64,000 nt of DNA, from assembly GCF_900156495.1 (NCBI RefSeq), contig NZ_FTNT01000001.1, forward strand, positions 558,001 to 622,000, read 5' to 3'. The DNA is from Williamsia sterculiae. Lineage in GTDB: Bacteria; Actinomycetota; Actinomycetes; Mycobacteriales; Mycobacteriaceae. The notes under the pieces are model-generated. The model was not told where the DNA came from. It saw nothing but the letters and a program-made list of their open reading frames with translations, and did not search any database. The translations under genes were made by a program, and so were the position numbers. Shown piece by piece: positions 1 to 8,815 of this stretch (position 1 is its first letter; every line of letters begins with the position of its first letter).

Positions 1-1302
1 GGTCATTTTCGCCAGGCATGGCGACTGCCGCACGCCGACCCGTTGGCCTACCTGGACATCGACCACTTCGTTCGGCTGGCGAGGTTGGCGGAGGCGGCGA
101 AGATCGACGCCGTGTTCCTCGGCGACGGTCCCGCGTTGCGGGGAGAGATCGGTGACGCGCCGGGCAGCGGTATAGATCCGTTGATCCTGCTGGGTCATAT
201 CGCCGCGGTCACCGACCAGCTGGGTGTGGTGATCACCAGCTCGACCACCTACAACTCGCCCTATAACCTGGCCCGCCGATTCCAGGCCCTCGACCACGTG
301 ACGAAGGGTCGGGCTGCGGTGAACATCGTGACCACCGGGACCCCCGCCGCGGCCGCCAACTTCGGTCTCGACGACCATCCCGACAAGGTGACCCGGTACC
401 GGCGTGCGTGGGAATTCCTGGACGTGGTGACCAAACTGTGGGACAGCTGGGAGACCGACTGGTTGGTCGCCGACAAGGGATCGGGCCGGTACGGCGACCC
501 GGAGAAGGTGCACCGCATCGACCACCACGGTGAGTTCTTCTCCGTCGCGGGCCCGCTCCCGGTGGCCGCCGGTCCGCAGGGTCGACCGGTCCTGGTCCAG
601 GCCGGTGGTTCGGAGGGCGGATTGAAGCTGGCCGGTGACTTTGCCGACGTGGTCTTCACCGTGGCTCAGACCCGTTCCAAGGCTGTCGCTTTCCGTCGGG
701 ACATCCGTGCGCGTGCCGGGGCGGCGGGTCGGCACCCCGACGACGTCAAGGTCTCCTTGGGTGTGGTGGTGCTGGTGGACGAGACCGCGGAGGCCGCCCA
801 ACGGCGCCTTGCGGAGTTGGCCGACACCTTGCCCATCGAACGGTTGGCGAGACAACTCGTGGACGGCTTGGGACTGTCGGCAACCGATTTCGGTCCCGAC
901 GACCCGATCACCTCGGACGACTTGCCCGCCGACCTCCCGCCGTCGGCGTTCTCGACGGGCTTCGCCGTGTCGACGCGCGCGTTGATCGCCGAACGACCGC
1001 ACACCCCGCGGGAACTGATCGTGGCCAGCGCCGGGGGTGCGGGGCATCGGCTGCTGGTGGGTTCCGCCGAGCAGGTGGCCGACGATCTGCAGGAGTGGTT
1101 CGCCGCCGGTGCTGCCGACGGTTTCACCATCATGCCCGCCGATACCGCCGTCGACCTGCCCAACTTCACCCGGTTGGTGGTGCCGATCCTGCAGCAGCGT
1201 GGCCTGTTCCGGCGTGACTACACCGAGCCGACGCTACGGGGCCGCCTCGGCTTGCCTGCTGCGCGCGGCGTGGCGGTGTCAGGCGGAGCGCAGGTGGGCT
1301 GA
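1..1302 (+). CDS. LLM-class flavin monooxygenase, NtaA/SnaA/DszA family (5' partial)
   Basis: The reading frame is open from base 1, so the true start lies outside the window; about 433 residues are visible of a family usually near 440-450. The TTG at 43 is internal, since the upstream residues GHFRQAWR continue the family's N-terminus. The protein resembles FMNH2-dependent monooxygenases that need a partner flavin reductase and attack nitrilotriacetate, sulfones or similar C-N/C-S compounds. Typical TIM-barrel segments are visible, such as SSTTYNSPYNLARRF and NIVTTGTPAAAANFG, followed by a C-terminal MPADTAVDLPNF stretch. The gene converges on, and overlaps by 24 bases, an ABC importer operon that could supply its substrate. 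The substrate itself cannot be read from the sequence. Confidence 0.87.
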   Translation, partial: GHFRQAWRLPHADPLAYLDIDHFVRLARLAEAAKIDAVFLGDGPALRGEIGDAPGSGIDPLILLGHIAAVTDQLGVVITSSTTYNSPYNLARRFQALDHVTKGRAAVNIVTTGTPAAAANFGLDDHPDKVTRYRRAWEFLDVVTKLWDSWETDWLVADKGSGRYGDPEKVHRIDHHGEFFSVAGPLPVAAGPQGRPVLVQAGGSEGGLKLAGDFADVVFTVAQTRSKAVAFRRDIRARAGAAGRHPDDVKVSLGVVVLVDETAEAAQRRLAELADTLPIERLARQLVDGLGLSATDFGPDDPITSDDLPADLPPSAFSTGFAVSTRALIAERPHTPRELIVASAGGAGHRLLVGSAEQVADDLQEWFAAGAADGFTIMPADTAVDLPNFTRLVVPILQQRGLFRRDYTEPTLRGRLGLPAARGVAVSGGAQVG

Positions 1303-2958
1303 AGTCTCCACCGGTGTCCCGGGAATGGCGGCAATCAGCTCGCGAGTGTAGGCGTGTTCGGAACCGTCGAACACCGCACCGACGGAACCCGTCTCGACCA
1401 CCTGGCCGTCCTTCATCACCGTCACGTCGTCGGCGATCATTCGCACCACGCCGAGATCGTGGGTGACGAAGACGTAGCTCAGTCCACGCTCGGACTGGAG
1501 ATCGACGAGCAACTGCAGGATCTGCGCCTGCACCGACACGTCGAGCGCACTGACCGCCTCGTCGAGGACCAATACCTCGGGTTGCACGGCGAGCGCCCGG
1601 GCGATGGCGACGCGTTGCCGCTGGCCGCCCGACAGCTCGCCCGGCTGCCTCCGAGCGACCTCCGGGGGCAAGGACACGGCATCGAGGAGTTCGCCGACCC
1701 GCTCTCTACGGCCGTCCTTGCCACCGCCCAGACCGAAGGCGACGAGGGGTTCGGAGATGATCCGCGCCACCGAATACCGGGGATCGAGCGAGGTGAACGG
1801 GTTCTGGAACACGAACTGCAGGTTGCGCCGGACCTGACGGAGGTCGTCGCCGCGCAGGGTGGTCAGCTCGTTGCCGTCGATCCGCACGGATCCGGCGTCG
1901 GGAGTCGCCAACCCGGCGACGATGCGCGCCAGTGTCGACTTCCCGGCCCCCGACTCACCGACGATCGCGTGGGTGGTGCCGCGGCGCAGCGTGAGGTCGA
2001 CCGAGGCGAGCGCATTCACGGTGTGCTCGGCCCCACGTACGCGGGACCGATAGGTACGCGAGATGCCCTGTGCGACCAGGATGTCGTCGGTCTCGACACG
2101 GGAGTCGGCGCGCCCGCTGGTCGGCTGTAACCGTCCGGAGTGTCGTGCCGGTGCGGCGGCCAGCAGCCGGCGGGTGTAGTCGTCGGTGGCCTGCGTCGCC
2201 ACGGCGTCCGGGGTTCCGGAGTCGACGATACGGCCGTGCCGCATGACCAGGATCCGGTCGGAGCGTTCCAACGCCACCCCGAGGTCGTGGGTGATCAGCA
2301 GCACGCCGATGCCCAGGTCGCTGCCGAGTCCGACCAGGTGGTCGAGGATGCGACGCTGCACGGTGACATCGAGGGCACTGGTCGGCTCGTCGGCGACGAT
2401 GACCTTCGGGTTGCCTGCCAGCGCGATGGCGATCAGGGCGCGTTGTTTCATGCCGCCGCTGAGTTCGTGCGGGAACTGGTCGAAGACGCGCTCGGCGTCG
2501 GCCAGACCGGCCGTACGCAGTGCCTGCAGGGCCTCGTCCCTGCCCACCTCGCCCCTCAGCGGCGTGGGTCGACGTTTGGGTTGATTGAACCGGACCGCCT
2601 CCACCACCTGACGACCGATCCGCTTGACGGGATTCAACGACGTGTTGGGATCCTGTGGGATGAAGCCGACGTAGTTGCCGCGTACCAGCGACATCCGACG
2701 CTCGTTCCACCCGGTGACGTCGACGGTGTCGTAGGCGATGCGACCCTGCCGGATACGCGCGTTCCCTGGGAGCAGACCCAGCGAGGCCAACACCACCGAC
2801 GTCTTACCGGACCCGGACTCGCCCACGAGGGAGACGAACTCTCCCGCGTGCACGCTGATGTCCACGTCGTCGACGGCGGTCGCCCACTGCCGTCGAGTGC
2901 GGTAGTCCACCGACAACGACGAGATATCGAGCAGCGGTTCGGCGGTGTGATCGGTCAT
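1279..2958 (-). CDS. Dipeptide/nickel-type ABC transporter, fused double ATPase
   Basis: This 559-residue protein joins two ABC ATPase domains in one chain, replacing the separate DppD and DppF subunits. Domain 1 has Walker A GESGSGKT at residues 46-53, signature LSGGMKQR and Walker B VIVADEPTSALD. Domain 2 has Walker A GESGAGKS, signature LSGGQRQR and Walker B VLVLDEAVSALD. It would power uptake through the two permeases encoded just upstream. The ATG at 2958 is chosen because it overlaps the permease stop in an ATGA junction, a sign of translational coupling; a longer frame to 3051 would run into the permease gene. It is the last gene of a four-gene minus-strand operon. ATPase function is nearly certain; the substrate is unknown. 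Confidence 0.93.
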   Translation of the reverse strand: MTDHTAEPLLDISSLSVDYRTRRQWATAVDDVDISVHAGEFVSLVGESGSGKTSVVLASLGLLPGNARIRQGRIAYDTVDVTGWNERRMSLVRGNYVGFIPQDPNTSLNPVKRIGRQVVEAVRFNQPKRRPTPLRGEVGRDEALQALRTAGLADAERVFDQFPHELSGGMKQRALIAIALAGNPKVIVADEPTSALDVTVQRRILDHLVGLGSDLGIGVLLITHDLGVALERSDRILVMRHGRIVDSGTPDAVATQATDDYTRRLLAAAPARHSGRLQPTSGRADSRVETDDILVAQGISRTYRSRVRGAEHTVNALASVDLTLRRGTTHAIVGESGAGKSTLARIVAGLATPDAGSVRIDGNELTTLRGDDLRQVRRNLQFVFQNPFTSLDPRYSVARIISEPLVAFGLGGGKDGRRERVGELLDAVSLPPEVARRQPGELSGGQRQRVAIARALAVQPEVLVLDEAVSALDVSVQAQILQLLVDLQSERGLSYVFVTHDLGVVRMIADDVTVMKDGQVVETGSVGAVFDGSEHAYTRELIAAIPGTPVETSAHLRSA

Positions 2959-3836
2959 GAGACCCTGGCCTTTCGGAAGGAGACGCTGATGCGGTGGGTG
3001 GCGATCACGACGATCGCCAGCGACGCCCCTGGCAGGATCGACACCCACCACGACGACGCGACGTAGTCACGACCCTCGGAAACCAGCAGGCCCCACTCGG
3101 GCTGCGGTGGTGGTGCGCCGTACCCGAGGAAACCCAGGCTCGCGACGGCGAGGATGGCGGTGCCGACCTCCACTGCGGCCAGCGCCAGCACGGAGTTCAG
3201 CGAATTCGGCACCACGTGTTTGACGACCACCGCGAGCCGCCGGACCCCCAGCCCGTATGCGGCCTGGACGTAGTCGCGCGAGGCGACGGTCATCACCTCC
3301 GCGCGCATCACCCGGGCGAACGACGCGATGGACGAGATCCCGACGGCCAGCGCGACGTTGTAGGTGGAGTAACCGAGCACCGAGACCACGACCATCGCCA
3401 GCAGCAGGCTGGGGATGGCGAGGAACACGTCGACGCAGCGCATGATGACGGTGTCGACCACACCGCGGGCGAACCCGGCCACCAGTCCCAGCAGGGTGCC
3501 GACGCCGAAGGCGATGAGAACGGCCAGCAAGGTGGATGCCAGCGTGGTGCGGGCCCCGAATACGCTGCGCGCGAACATGTCGCGCCCCAGCCGATCGGTG
3601 CCGAACCAGTGCTGCGCGTACGGTGCGAGGAAGCTGGCATCCGGGTTACCGTCGAACGGGCTGTAGTGGGTGAAGAGGCCCGGAACCACGGCCCAGCCGA
3701 TCGCGGTCAGGACCACCACCCAGGCGATGATAAGAACCGGCTTACGGGTCAGATCCGTCACCGCGGTGCGCAGCCCTGCACCGACGGGGGAGGGCGGGGG
3801 TGTCAGGGCGAGGGTCTCCACCTGAGATGCGGTCAT
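2955..3836 (-). CDS. ABC transporter permease, DppC/OppC type
   Basis: This 293-residue inner-membrane permease has a first transmembrane segment near residues 33-52, a long extracytoplasmic segment containing HWFGTDRLGRDMFAR (the hallmark of the DppC branch), and several later helices. The cytoplasmic coupling loop lies around ARVMRAEVMTVASRDYVQAA, and a SLGFLGYG...PEWG segment follows it, as in the family. It should pair with the DppB-type permease encoded 4 bases upstream to form the channel. Its stop codon overlaps the start of the ATPase gene. The role is clear from the family and operon context; substrate specificity lies with the binding protein. Confidence 0.93.
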   Translation of the reverse strand: MTASQVETLALTPPPSPVGAGLRTAVTDLTRKPVLIIAWVVVLTAIGWAVVPGLFTHYSPFDGNPDASFLAPYAQHWFGTDRLGRDMFARSVFGARTTLASTLLAVLIAFGVGTLLGLVAGFARGVVDTVIMRCVDVFLAIPSLLLAMVVVSVLGYSTYNVALAVGISSIASFARVMRAEVMTVASRDYVQAAYGLGVRRLAVVVKHVVPNSLNSVLALAAVEVGTAILAVASLGFLGYGAPPPQPEWGLLVSEGRDYVASSWWVSILPGASLAIVVIATHRISVSFRKARVS

Positions 3837-3840
3837 CGTG

Positions 3841-4794
3841 TCACCTCGCCACCGCCGTCAGCAGCGGAGTCCGCAGGCGCGGGTCCAGCAGCGGATAGAC
3901 CAGGTCGACCACCAGGTTGATGGCCGCGAAGATCAGCGCGACCAGGACCACCAGACCCTGGACCAGTGGGACGTCGAGGGTACTGATCGCCGACTGTGTC
4001 AACCGACCCACACCGCTGCGGGCGAAGACGGTCTCGGTGATCACCGACGCGGCGATCAGGTTGCCGAACGTGATGCCGGCAATGGTGAGGGCGGGCAGGC
4101 TGGCGTTGCGGAACACGTCCTTGGTCAACACCTGTATCTTGTCGGCACCCTTGGCGTAGCTGGTGACCACGTATCCCGACTGCAGTTCGGTGCCGAAGCT
4201 GCGGACCAGCAGCTGCGCGATGGGCCCGGACACCGGCACGGCGAGGGTGATGGTCGGTAGCACCAGGCTGCGCCAGCCGTCGTTGCCGAAGGCCGGGAAC
4301 CAACCGAGGCGGAAGGCGAAGATCTGCAACAGCAGGATCCCGGACAGGAACACCGGTACCGACACCGCCACGGTCGGCAGGGATTCGATCAGTCCCCGCA
4401 ACCAGGCCTGTCGGCCGGCGGTGGCCGCGATCGCCACCGCGAACGCGATGAGCACGGCCAGGGTGAGCGCGCAGACCGACAGGATCAGCGTCTGCGGTAA
4501 CGCGGCCCCGATGGCACCGACCACCGACTGCCCGGACTGTACCGAGGTGCCGAAGTCGAACCGCAGGAAGTGCCCTAGACGGGAGAAATACTGCAGCACT
4601 ATCGGATTGTCGAAGCCGTAGCTGTGTGCGACCTTGGCCTTCACCTCGGGCGGGATGGAGTTGATCGAGGCGGGGTCGAACAGCAGGTCGACAGGATTGG
4701 CCGGTAGCACGTACAGCAGCACGAAGGTGAGGGTGAAGGCAGACCACACCACGAACAGGGCGCGGCCCACGCGCAGGGCGATGTATCTGGTCAT
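3841..4794 (-). CDS. ABC transporter permease, DppB/OppB type
   Basis: This 317-residue permease starts with the DppB-type N-terminus MTRYIALRVGRALFVVWSAF, in which the first helix follows directly. A YFSRLGHFLRFDFGTS segment matches the conserved region before the BPD_transp_1 domain, and the coupling loop SYAKGADKIQVLTKDVFRNA is easily seen. It pairs with the DppC-type protein encoded 4 bases downstream. Only 5 bases separate its start from the end of the binding-protein gene, so all four genes probably form one transcript. Confidence 0.93.
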   Translation of the reverse strand: MTRYIALRVGRALFVVWSAFTLTFVLLYVLPANPVDLLFDPASINSIPPEVKAKVAHSYGFDNPIVLQYFSRLGHFLRFDFGTSVQSGQSVVGAIGAALPQTLILSVCALTLAVLIAFAVAIAATAGRQAWLRGLIESLPTVAVSVPVFLSGILLLQIFAFRLGWFPAFGNDGWRSLVLPTITLAVPVSGPIAQLLVRSFGTELQSGYVVTSYAKGADKIQVLTKDVFRNASLPALTIAGITFGNLIAASVITETVFARSGVGRLTQSAISTLDVPLVQGLVVLVALIFAAINLVVDLVYPLLDPRLRTPLLTAVAR

Positions 4795-4799
4795 CGTGG

Positions 4800-6524
4800 C
4801 TACTTGTCACCCGCCTTCCAAGTGTCGACGAAGGTGTTGCGGGACTGTGCGTCGAACACGATGCCGTGCACCGACGGTGCGTGGGCGATCACCTGCGACG
4901 GGTTGTAGACCGGGTTGACCAACGCGTATTTCTGGACCAACAGATCCTGTGCCGCAGCGGTGTACTTGTTGCGCTGGTCGGTGTCGAGGGTGGTCTCGAT
5001 GCGCTCGAGTGCGTCGGTGACCTCGGCGACGTTGACGCCGGTGGAGTTCGCGTCCAGGTAGTTGCCGTTGCCGTTCTGCGGGTTGTACTGCAGGTTCAAC
5101 ACGGAGGCGTCGTCACGGGAGCGGTTGGCCGCGACGATGTTCCAATCGGCCTTGGCCTTGGCCTGCTGGGCGGTGTAGTCGGGGATGGGTAGAACCGTGA
5201 GCTGCAGGTCGATGCCGATCTTCTTGAGGTCCTGCTGAATGGATTGATACGCCGGGCTGTTGACCACCAGGTTGTTGATCCCGAGCGTCTTGATTGCCAG
5301 GCGGCGGCCGTCCTTGACCCGGATCCCGTCGGGGCCGGTCTTCCATCCGGCGTCGTCGAGCAGCTTCGCTGCTTCCTCCGGCTTGTAGTTCAGGACGGAC
5401 TTGCTGTAGTCGACGTAACCGGGAACCGACGGCAGCAGCACCGACGTGGCCACCGAATACGACGGTGTGAGCACGGTCTTGGTCACCGCGTCACGGTTCC
5501 ACCCGAGCTGGATGGCCTTGCGCACCGCGATGTCGTTGGTGGGGAAGAGCTGTGAGTTGAAGTTGAAGAAGATCGCTGTGCCGGACACCGGTCGGGAGAT
5601 GATCTTGAATCCCTGTGCGGAGAGGGATTTCTCGTCCGTGGTCCCGACGTCGAGGGTGGCGTCGACAGCGTGCGAGGTGAGCGATCCGGTACGCACGCTG
5701 GACTCGGGGATGGAGCGGAAGACGATCTTGTCCAGATAGGCCTCGCCCTGATGCTTGAGCGCAGGCGGCGCCCAGTTGTACCCCTTGCGTCGTACCACCA
5801 CGGTCTCGACCTGCGGCTTCCAACTCTGGTAGACGAACGGGCCCGTACCGACGACCTTGGTCACATCGGCGGAGCGTTGTGCGCCGGTCAGCTTGAGTGT
5901 GTTGGGGGACAGGAACCCCGGGCCGGCATTACCGGTGAAAGACGTCGCCTGTAGCGCGCTGGCCAGTGGTTTGGAGAACCGCAGCTTGACCGTGTGATCG
6001 TCGATCACGTCGGTTCCGAGGTAACCGGGAAACAGTGGGGCGCCGTTGGGCTTGATGTCCAACGCTGCATCACCCTTGATGTACTGGTCGAAGTTCAGCT
6101 TCACCGCCTCGGCGTTGAAAGGTGCGCCGTCACTGAAGGTGACACCATCACGCAGGGTGAAGGTGAACTCGGTGAGCTGCGGGTTGTACTGCCACTTGGT
6201 CGCAAGCCAGGGGGTCAATTCACCGGTTTTCGGGTCCTGCCACAGCAACTTGTCTGTGACGTTGCTGGCAATGAGGGATTCGGCGTAGTTGGTTCCGAGT
6301 TGGGGATCCGGGCTGCGCTGGTAGTCGATCAATGAGAAATTCAGGGTGCCGCCGCTGACCGGTTTGTTGTCGGACGACGCGGTGTCGGATGAGCTGCCAC
6401 CGGACACGCTGACGACAATGACCACCACCACAACGATCACGACGATGAGCGCCAGGACAAACCAGGGCCAGCGGCGGCGATGGTTCTTGTCGGCACTCTC
6501 GATGGAACTACGAAGATCAGACAT
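4800..6524 (-). CDS. ABC transporter substrate-binding protein, family 5, with N-terminal membrane anchor
   Basis: This 574-residue protein belongs to the SBP_bac_5 (DppA/OppA-like) family, which captures peptides, nickel chelates or other polar ligands outside the membrane. Recognisable family segments are the early DPQLGTNYAESL, TEFTFTLRDGVTFSDGAPF and the ligand-pocket region PFVYQSWKPQ. The N-terminus is unusual. A charged start (residues 1-20) leads into a very hydrophobic stretch rich in Val and Ile (about residues 21-43), then a Ser/Gly/Asp linker, with no lipobox cysteine. It is therefore probably held by an uncleaved signal anchor rather than by lipid. It is the first gene of the importer operon. 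Confidence 0.92.
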   Translation of the reverse strand: MSDLRSSIESADKNHRRRWPWFVLALIVVIVVVVVIVVSVSGGSSSDTASSDNKPVSGGTLNFSLIDYQRSPDPQLGTNYAESLIASNVTDKLLWQDPKTGELTPWLATKWQYNPQLTEFTFTLRDGVTFSDGAPFNAEAVKLNFDQYIKGDAALDIKPNGAPLFPGYLGTDVIDDHTVKLRFSKPLASALQATSFTGNAGPGFLSPNTLKLTGAQRSADVTKVVGTGPFVYQSWKPQVETVVVRRKGYNWAPPALKHQGEAYLDKIVFRSIPESSVRTGSLTSHAVDATLDVGTTDEKSLSAQGFKIISRPVSGTAIFFNFNSQLFPTNDIAVRKAIQLGWNRDAVTKTVLTPSYSVATSVLLPSVPGYVDYSKSVLNYKPEEAAKLLDDAGWKTGPDGIRVKDGRRLAIKTLGINNLVVNSPAYQSIQQDLKKIGIDLQLTVLPIPDYTAQQAKAKADWNIVAANRSRDDASVLNLQYNPQNGNGNYLDANSTGVNVAEVTDALERIETTLDTDQRNKYTAAAQDLLVQKYALVNPVYNPSQVIAHAPSVHGIVFDAQSRNTFVDTWKAGDK

Positions 6525-6718
6525 TGGTCACTTTCAGACAGCAGCGGAGGACGCGTGCACATGCGGCCGGTTGAGTCGGCCACCCGGCCGATGGCGGCGC
6601 AGGCAAACATCATCGCCACGAATCGGTCATTCGGTCACTGCTTGTGCTCAGAACGATCTGAAGGGGGTGGGCTTCGTCGCGCTACCGTGGATCACCAGAC
6701 GTACGAAGAGGAGGTCCG

Positions 6719-7144
6719 ATGCCGGAGGAGTCTGCCCGTCCGGTCGCCACTCGACCGTGGACGCCCGAGGAGCTCGAGTCGATCGCCGACACCGCCGAAC
6801 TGCGGATCTCCACACAGCGACGCAGCGGTCAGTGGCGGATCGAGGTGCCGGTATGGGTGGTCTGCCTCGATGGCTCGGTGTACGTGCGGACCTGGCATCG
6901 CCGCAACACGGGTTGGTATGGCGATGCGGTGCGGACCCGGCGAGCGCGGATCAGCGTTCCGGGAGTGTCCGTGGAAGTGACGGTGCAGCAACTGTCCGCC
7001 GGGCCGGATGGGTTCAGTCGGTCCGTCGACGACGCGTACCGCGCCAAGTACGGAGGTGGCGGTGACCGATCGGTGGGCGGCATGGTCACCGACGAGGCCG
7101 TGGCGAGCACGCTGGAGCTGAGTCCGGTGAGTCAGCGCGACTGA
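6719..7144 (+). CDS. DUF2255 family protein
   Basis: This 141-residue cytosolic-looking protein has no signal peptide. The pattern is that of DUF2255 (related to split-barrel flavin-binding and nitroreductase-like folds): an N-terminal WTPEELESIADTAELRI, then VPVWVVCLDGSVYVRTWHRRNTGWY, a strand with RARISVPGVSVEV, and the closing VDDAYRAKYG. A GAGGAGG-like site lies just before the ATG. It is monocistronic and divergent from the importer operon. Family membership is secure, but the biochemical role is not established. Confidence 0.83.
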   Translation: MPEESARPVATRPWTPEELESIADTAELRISTQRRSGQWRIEVPVWVVCLDGSVYVRTWHRRNTGWYGDAVRTRRARISVPGVSVEVTVQQLSAGPDGFSRSVDDAYRAKYGGGGDRSVGGMVTDEAVASTLELSPVSQRD

Positions 7145-7277
7145 GTGTGCCGGGGTATCGAGATCGCCTCCTCCCCAACACGGTTTGATAACGCCGCTAA
7201 CGAAGCCTGTGGCCATATCCGACTGTCCAGATGTGTTCCCGGCGTCGGGAACGACAATGGCGACAGCTGGGGTGGGA

Positions 7278-7946
7278 ATGATGAAAAACGCTTGGGCACA
7301 ACGAGCTGGGCTCGCCTCGGTGATGACGGCAGCGGTGCTGGCAGGTGCGCTGGTTGGTCCGGCCACCGCCTCGGGTGATACGGAGACCACCGAGCCGGTC
7401 ACCACAACCACGGTGTCACCCACGCCCGTGGACACGTCGATTCCCGCTGCGACCTCCACCGAGGTCCCGGCAACGACCGACGCTCCGACGCAGACGACCG
7501 CGACGGAGTCACCTGAGCCGACCACGCCGGTCCAGACATCGGCCGCAGCAGGCACGGCCACGCTCAACATCGAGTCGTGGGATCAGGATGCAGGCACCCT
7601 GGTACCGAATGCGATCGTCAACGTCAGCGACATGAACGGGTACGCCGTGCAAGTGGTCGCCCCGACCGGGGTGCAACTGCCGGTGCGGGCCGAAGGCACC
7701 GAGTACGTCGTCGACGTCTATCAGGCGCCGAGCGGTTATCGGGTGGCGCACGAGGGATCCGTCGTCACGCTCAAACCCGGCGAGGGCACCGACGCCTCGG
7801 TGACCTTCACCCGCGTCTCCACGAAAGCCCCGAACCATCGGCCGACATCCGATCCTGCCGCACCCGGATCGCGTGTGGTGTCGCGCGACGTGACCCACCG
7901 GGTGTTGATCTCGTCGATTCCTGCCGGTTCGGTCACTCGACGGTGA
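7278..7946 (+). CDS. Secreted protein with Thr-rich linker and SpaA/Cna-B-like domain
   Basis: The start is placed at 7278 (or the next codon, 7281) after a GGGGTGGGA ribosome-binding site. This gives a signal peptide MMKNAWAQRAGLASVMTAAV ending near PATASG at residues 30-34. A Thr/Pro-rich linker follows (about residues 38-90). A beta-rich domain then runs from about 95 to 180, with TATLNIESWDQDAG and YVVDVYQAPSGYRVAH, resembling the prealbumin-like SpaA/Cna-B repeat of Gram-positive surface proteins. The C-terminus has neither LPXTG nor a membrane helix, so a canonical sorting signal is missing. The stop overlaps the start of the sortase-like gene (TGATG), suggesting the two are made together. 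The domain assignment is by pattern only. Confidence 0.66.
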   Translation: MMKNAWAQRAGLASVMTAAVLAGALVGPATASGDTETTEPVTTTTVSPTPVDTSIPAATSTEVPATTDAPTQTTATESPEPTTPVQTSAAAGTATLNIESWDQDAGTLVPNAIVNVSDMNGYAVQVVAPTGVQLPVRAEGTEYVVDVYQAPSGYRVAHEGSVVTLKPGEGTDASVTFTRVSTKAPNHRPTSDPAAPGSRVVSRDVTHRVLISSIPAGSVTRR

Positions 7947-8536
7947 TGGGCCGAGCGGTAGGTGCGCTCACGGTCACGTGCGGGGCGGTGTTGTTGACCG
8001 CAGGATGCGCGACGCATTCCGGTGCGCACTCGACAGTCGCCACCGGGCAACAACACCTCCCGGCGCCGGTCGCGGCAACGGCCACCGAGGCGTCGGCTCC
8101 GGAGGTCGTGACGATCGGCCATGACTCCGCGCGCACCGCGGCCGTGGCAACCGATGACCGAGGAGTTCTGGCGCCGCCGCAAGATGTGCATCAACTGGGG
8201 TGGTGGGTCGACTCCGCGTTGCCCGGGTCCGGGCACGGCACGGTCGTCATCACCGGCCACATCGACGACGTGGCGCAGGGCAGTGGTTTTGCATCCCGCT
8301 TCGGCGACCTGCACCCGGCCGACACCGTCACTGTCACGAGCCGAGATCACGCCCAGCACACCTACCGGGTGACCCGAACGGTGACCTCCGACAAAGCCCA
8401 TCCCAGTAATGCTTTCGGTGAATTGAACCGGCTCGATGGTGACGAGACCCTTGCGCTCGTCACCTGCGGTGGTCCGTTCATCGGACCCCCACTGGGATAT
8501 GAGGACAACATCATCACCCTGGCCACACCCGCCTGA
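7946..8536 (+). CDS. Class F-like sortase, predicted lipoprotein
   Basis: This 196-residue protein begins with a signal peptide ending in LLTAGC, a lipobox-like sequence suggesting lipid attachment. The sortase fold is indicated by WWVDSALPG, the histidine region VVITGHIDD and the cysteine region ALVTCGG near residue 175. Sortases are cysteine transpeptidases that join surface proteins to the envelope. The usual active-site arginine of the His-Cys-Arg triad would be expected just after the cysteine, in a segment of the form YxDN; here that position reads YEDNIITLA, with glutamate. The start overlaps the stop of the Cna-B-like gene. Activity and substrate are open. Confidence 0.8.
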   Translation: MGRAVGALTVTCGAVLLTAGCATHSGAHSTVATGQQHLPAPVAATATEASAPEVVTIGHDSARTAAVATDDRGVLAPPQDVHQLGWWVDSALPGSGHGTVVITGHIDDVAQGSGFASRFGDLHPADTVTVTSRDHAQHTYRVTRTVTSDKAHPSNAFGELNRLDGDETLALVTCGGPFIGPPLGYEDNIITLATPA

Positions 8537-8590
8537 CCGCTGGTGAGACCGCTTGTGTTCTCCGACGGGGGCTGATCAGGGAGGCGAGCT

Positions 8591-8815
8591 TCAACGGCCA
8601 GTGGTGGTCGGCGCAACCGGTGTCGATGGCACGACCATTCCGGCGTCGGACGCCCGGGCAGCCGTTCGTACGACGACCTGCGCGGGCTGCGGTCCCCCCT
8701 CACGCTGCTGGTGGGTGGTGAGCGCGACGGTTCCCACGCCGAGCGCTCCCACCGCCACTGCCGCACCCGCACGTTGAGCGAGTCGTTTGTTCCGTCTCTC
8801 CTTACGAGAACTCAC
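8591..8815 (-). CDS. Small hypothetical protein with one hydrophobic segment
   Basis: The frame gives a 74-residue protein with a strongly basic start (MSSRKERRNKRLAQRAG), one hydrophobic stretch at about residues 16-34 and a Pro/Thr/Val-rich tail. That is the layout of a small signal-anchor or secreted protein. The start is GTG without a convincing ribosome-binding site. It lies tail-to-tail with the sortase gene. No family is recognised. It could be a spurious frame in GC-rich DNA, but the basic-hydrophobic-linker order argues for a real gene. Confidence 0.42.
   Translation of the reverse strand: MSSRKERRNKRLAQRAGAAVAVGALGVGTVALTTHQQREGGPQPAQVVVRTAARASDAGMVVPSTPVAPTTTGR

Noticed and set aside
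6623-6637. Tandem TCGGTCA repeat before the DUF2255 gene as an operator
   Set aside because: Only two 7-base copies with no dyad symmetry; too weak to call.
7278-7946. LPXTG surface protein
   Set aside because: Neither an LPXTG motif nor a C-terminal helix and basic tail is present.
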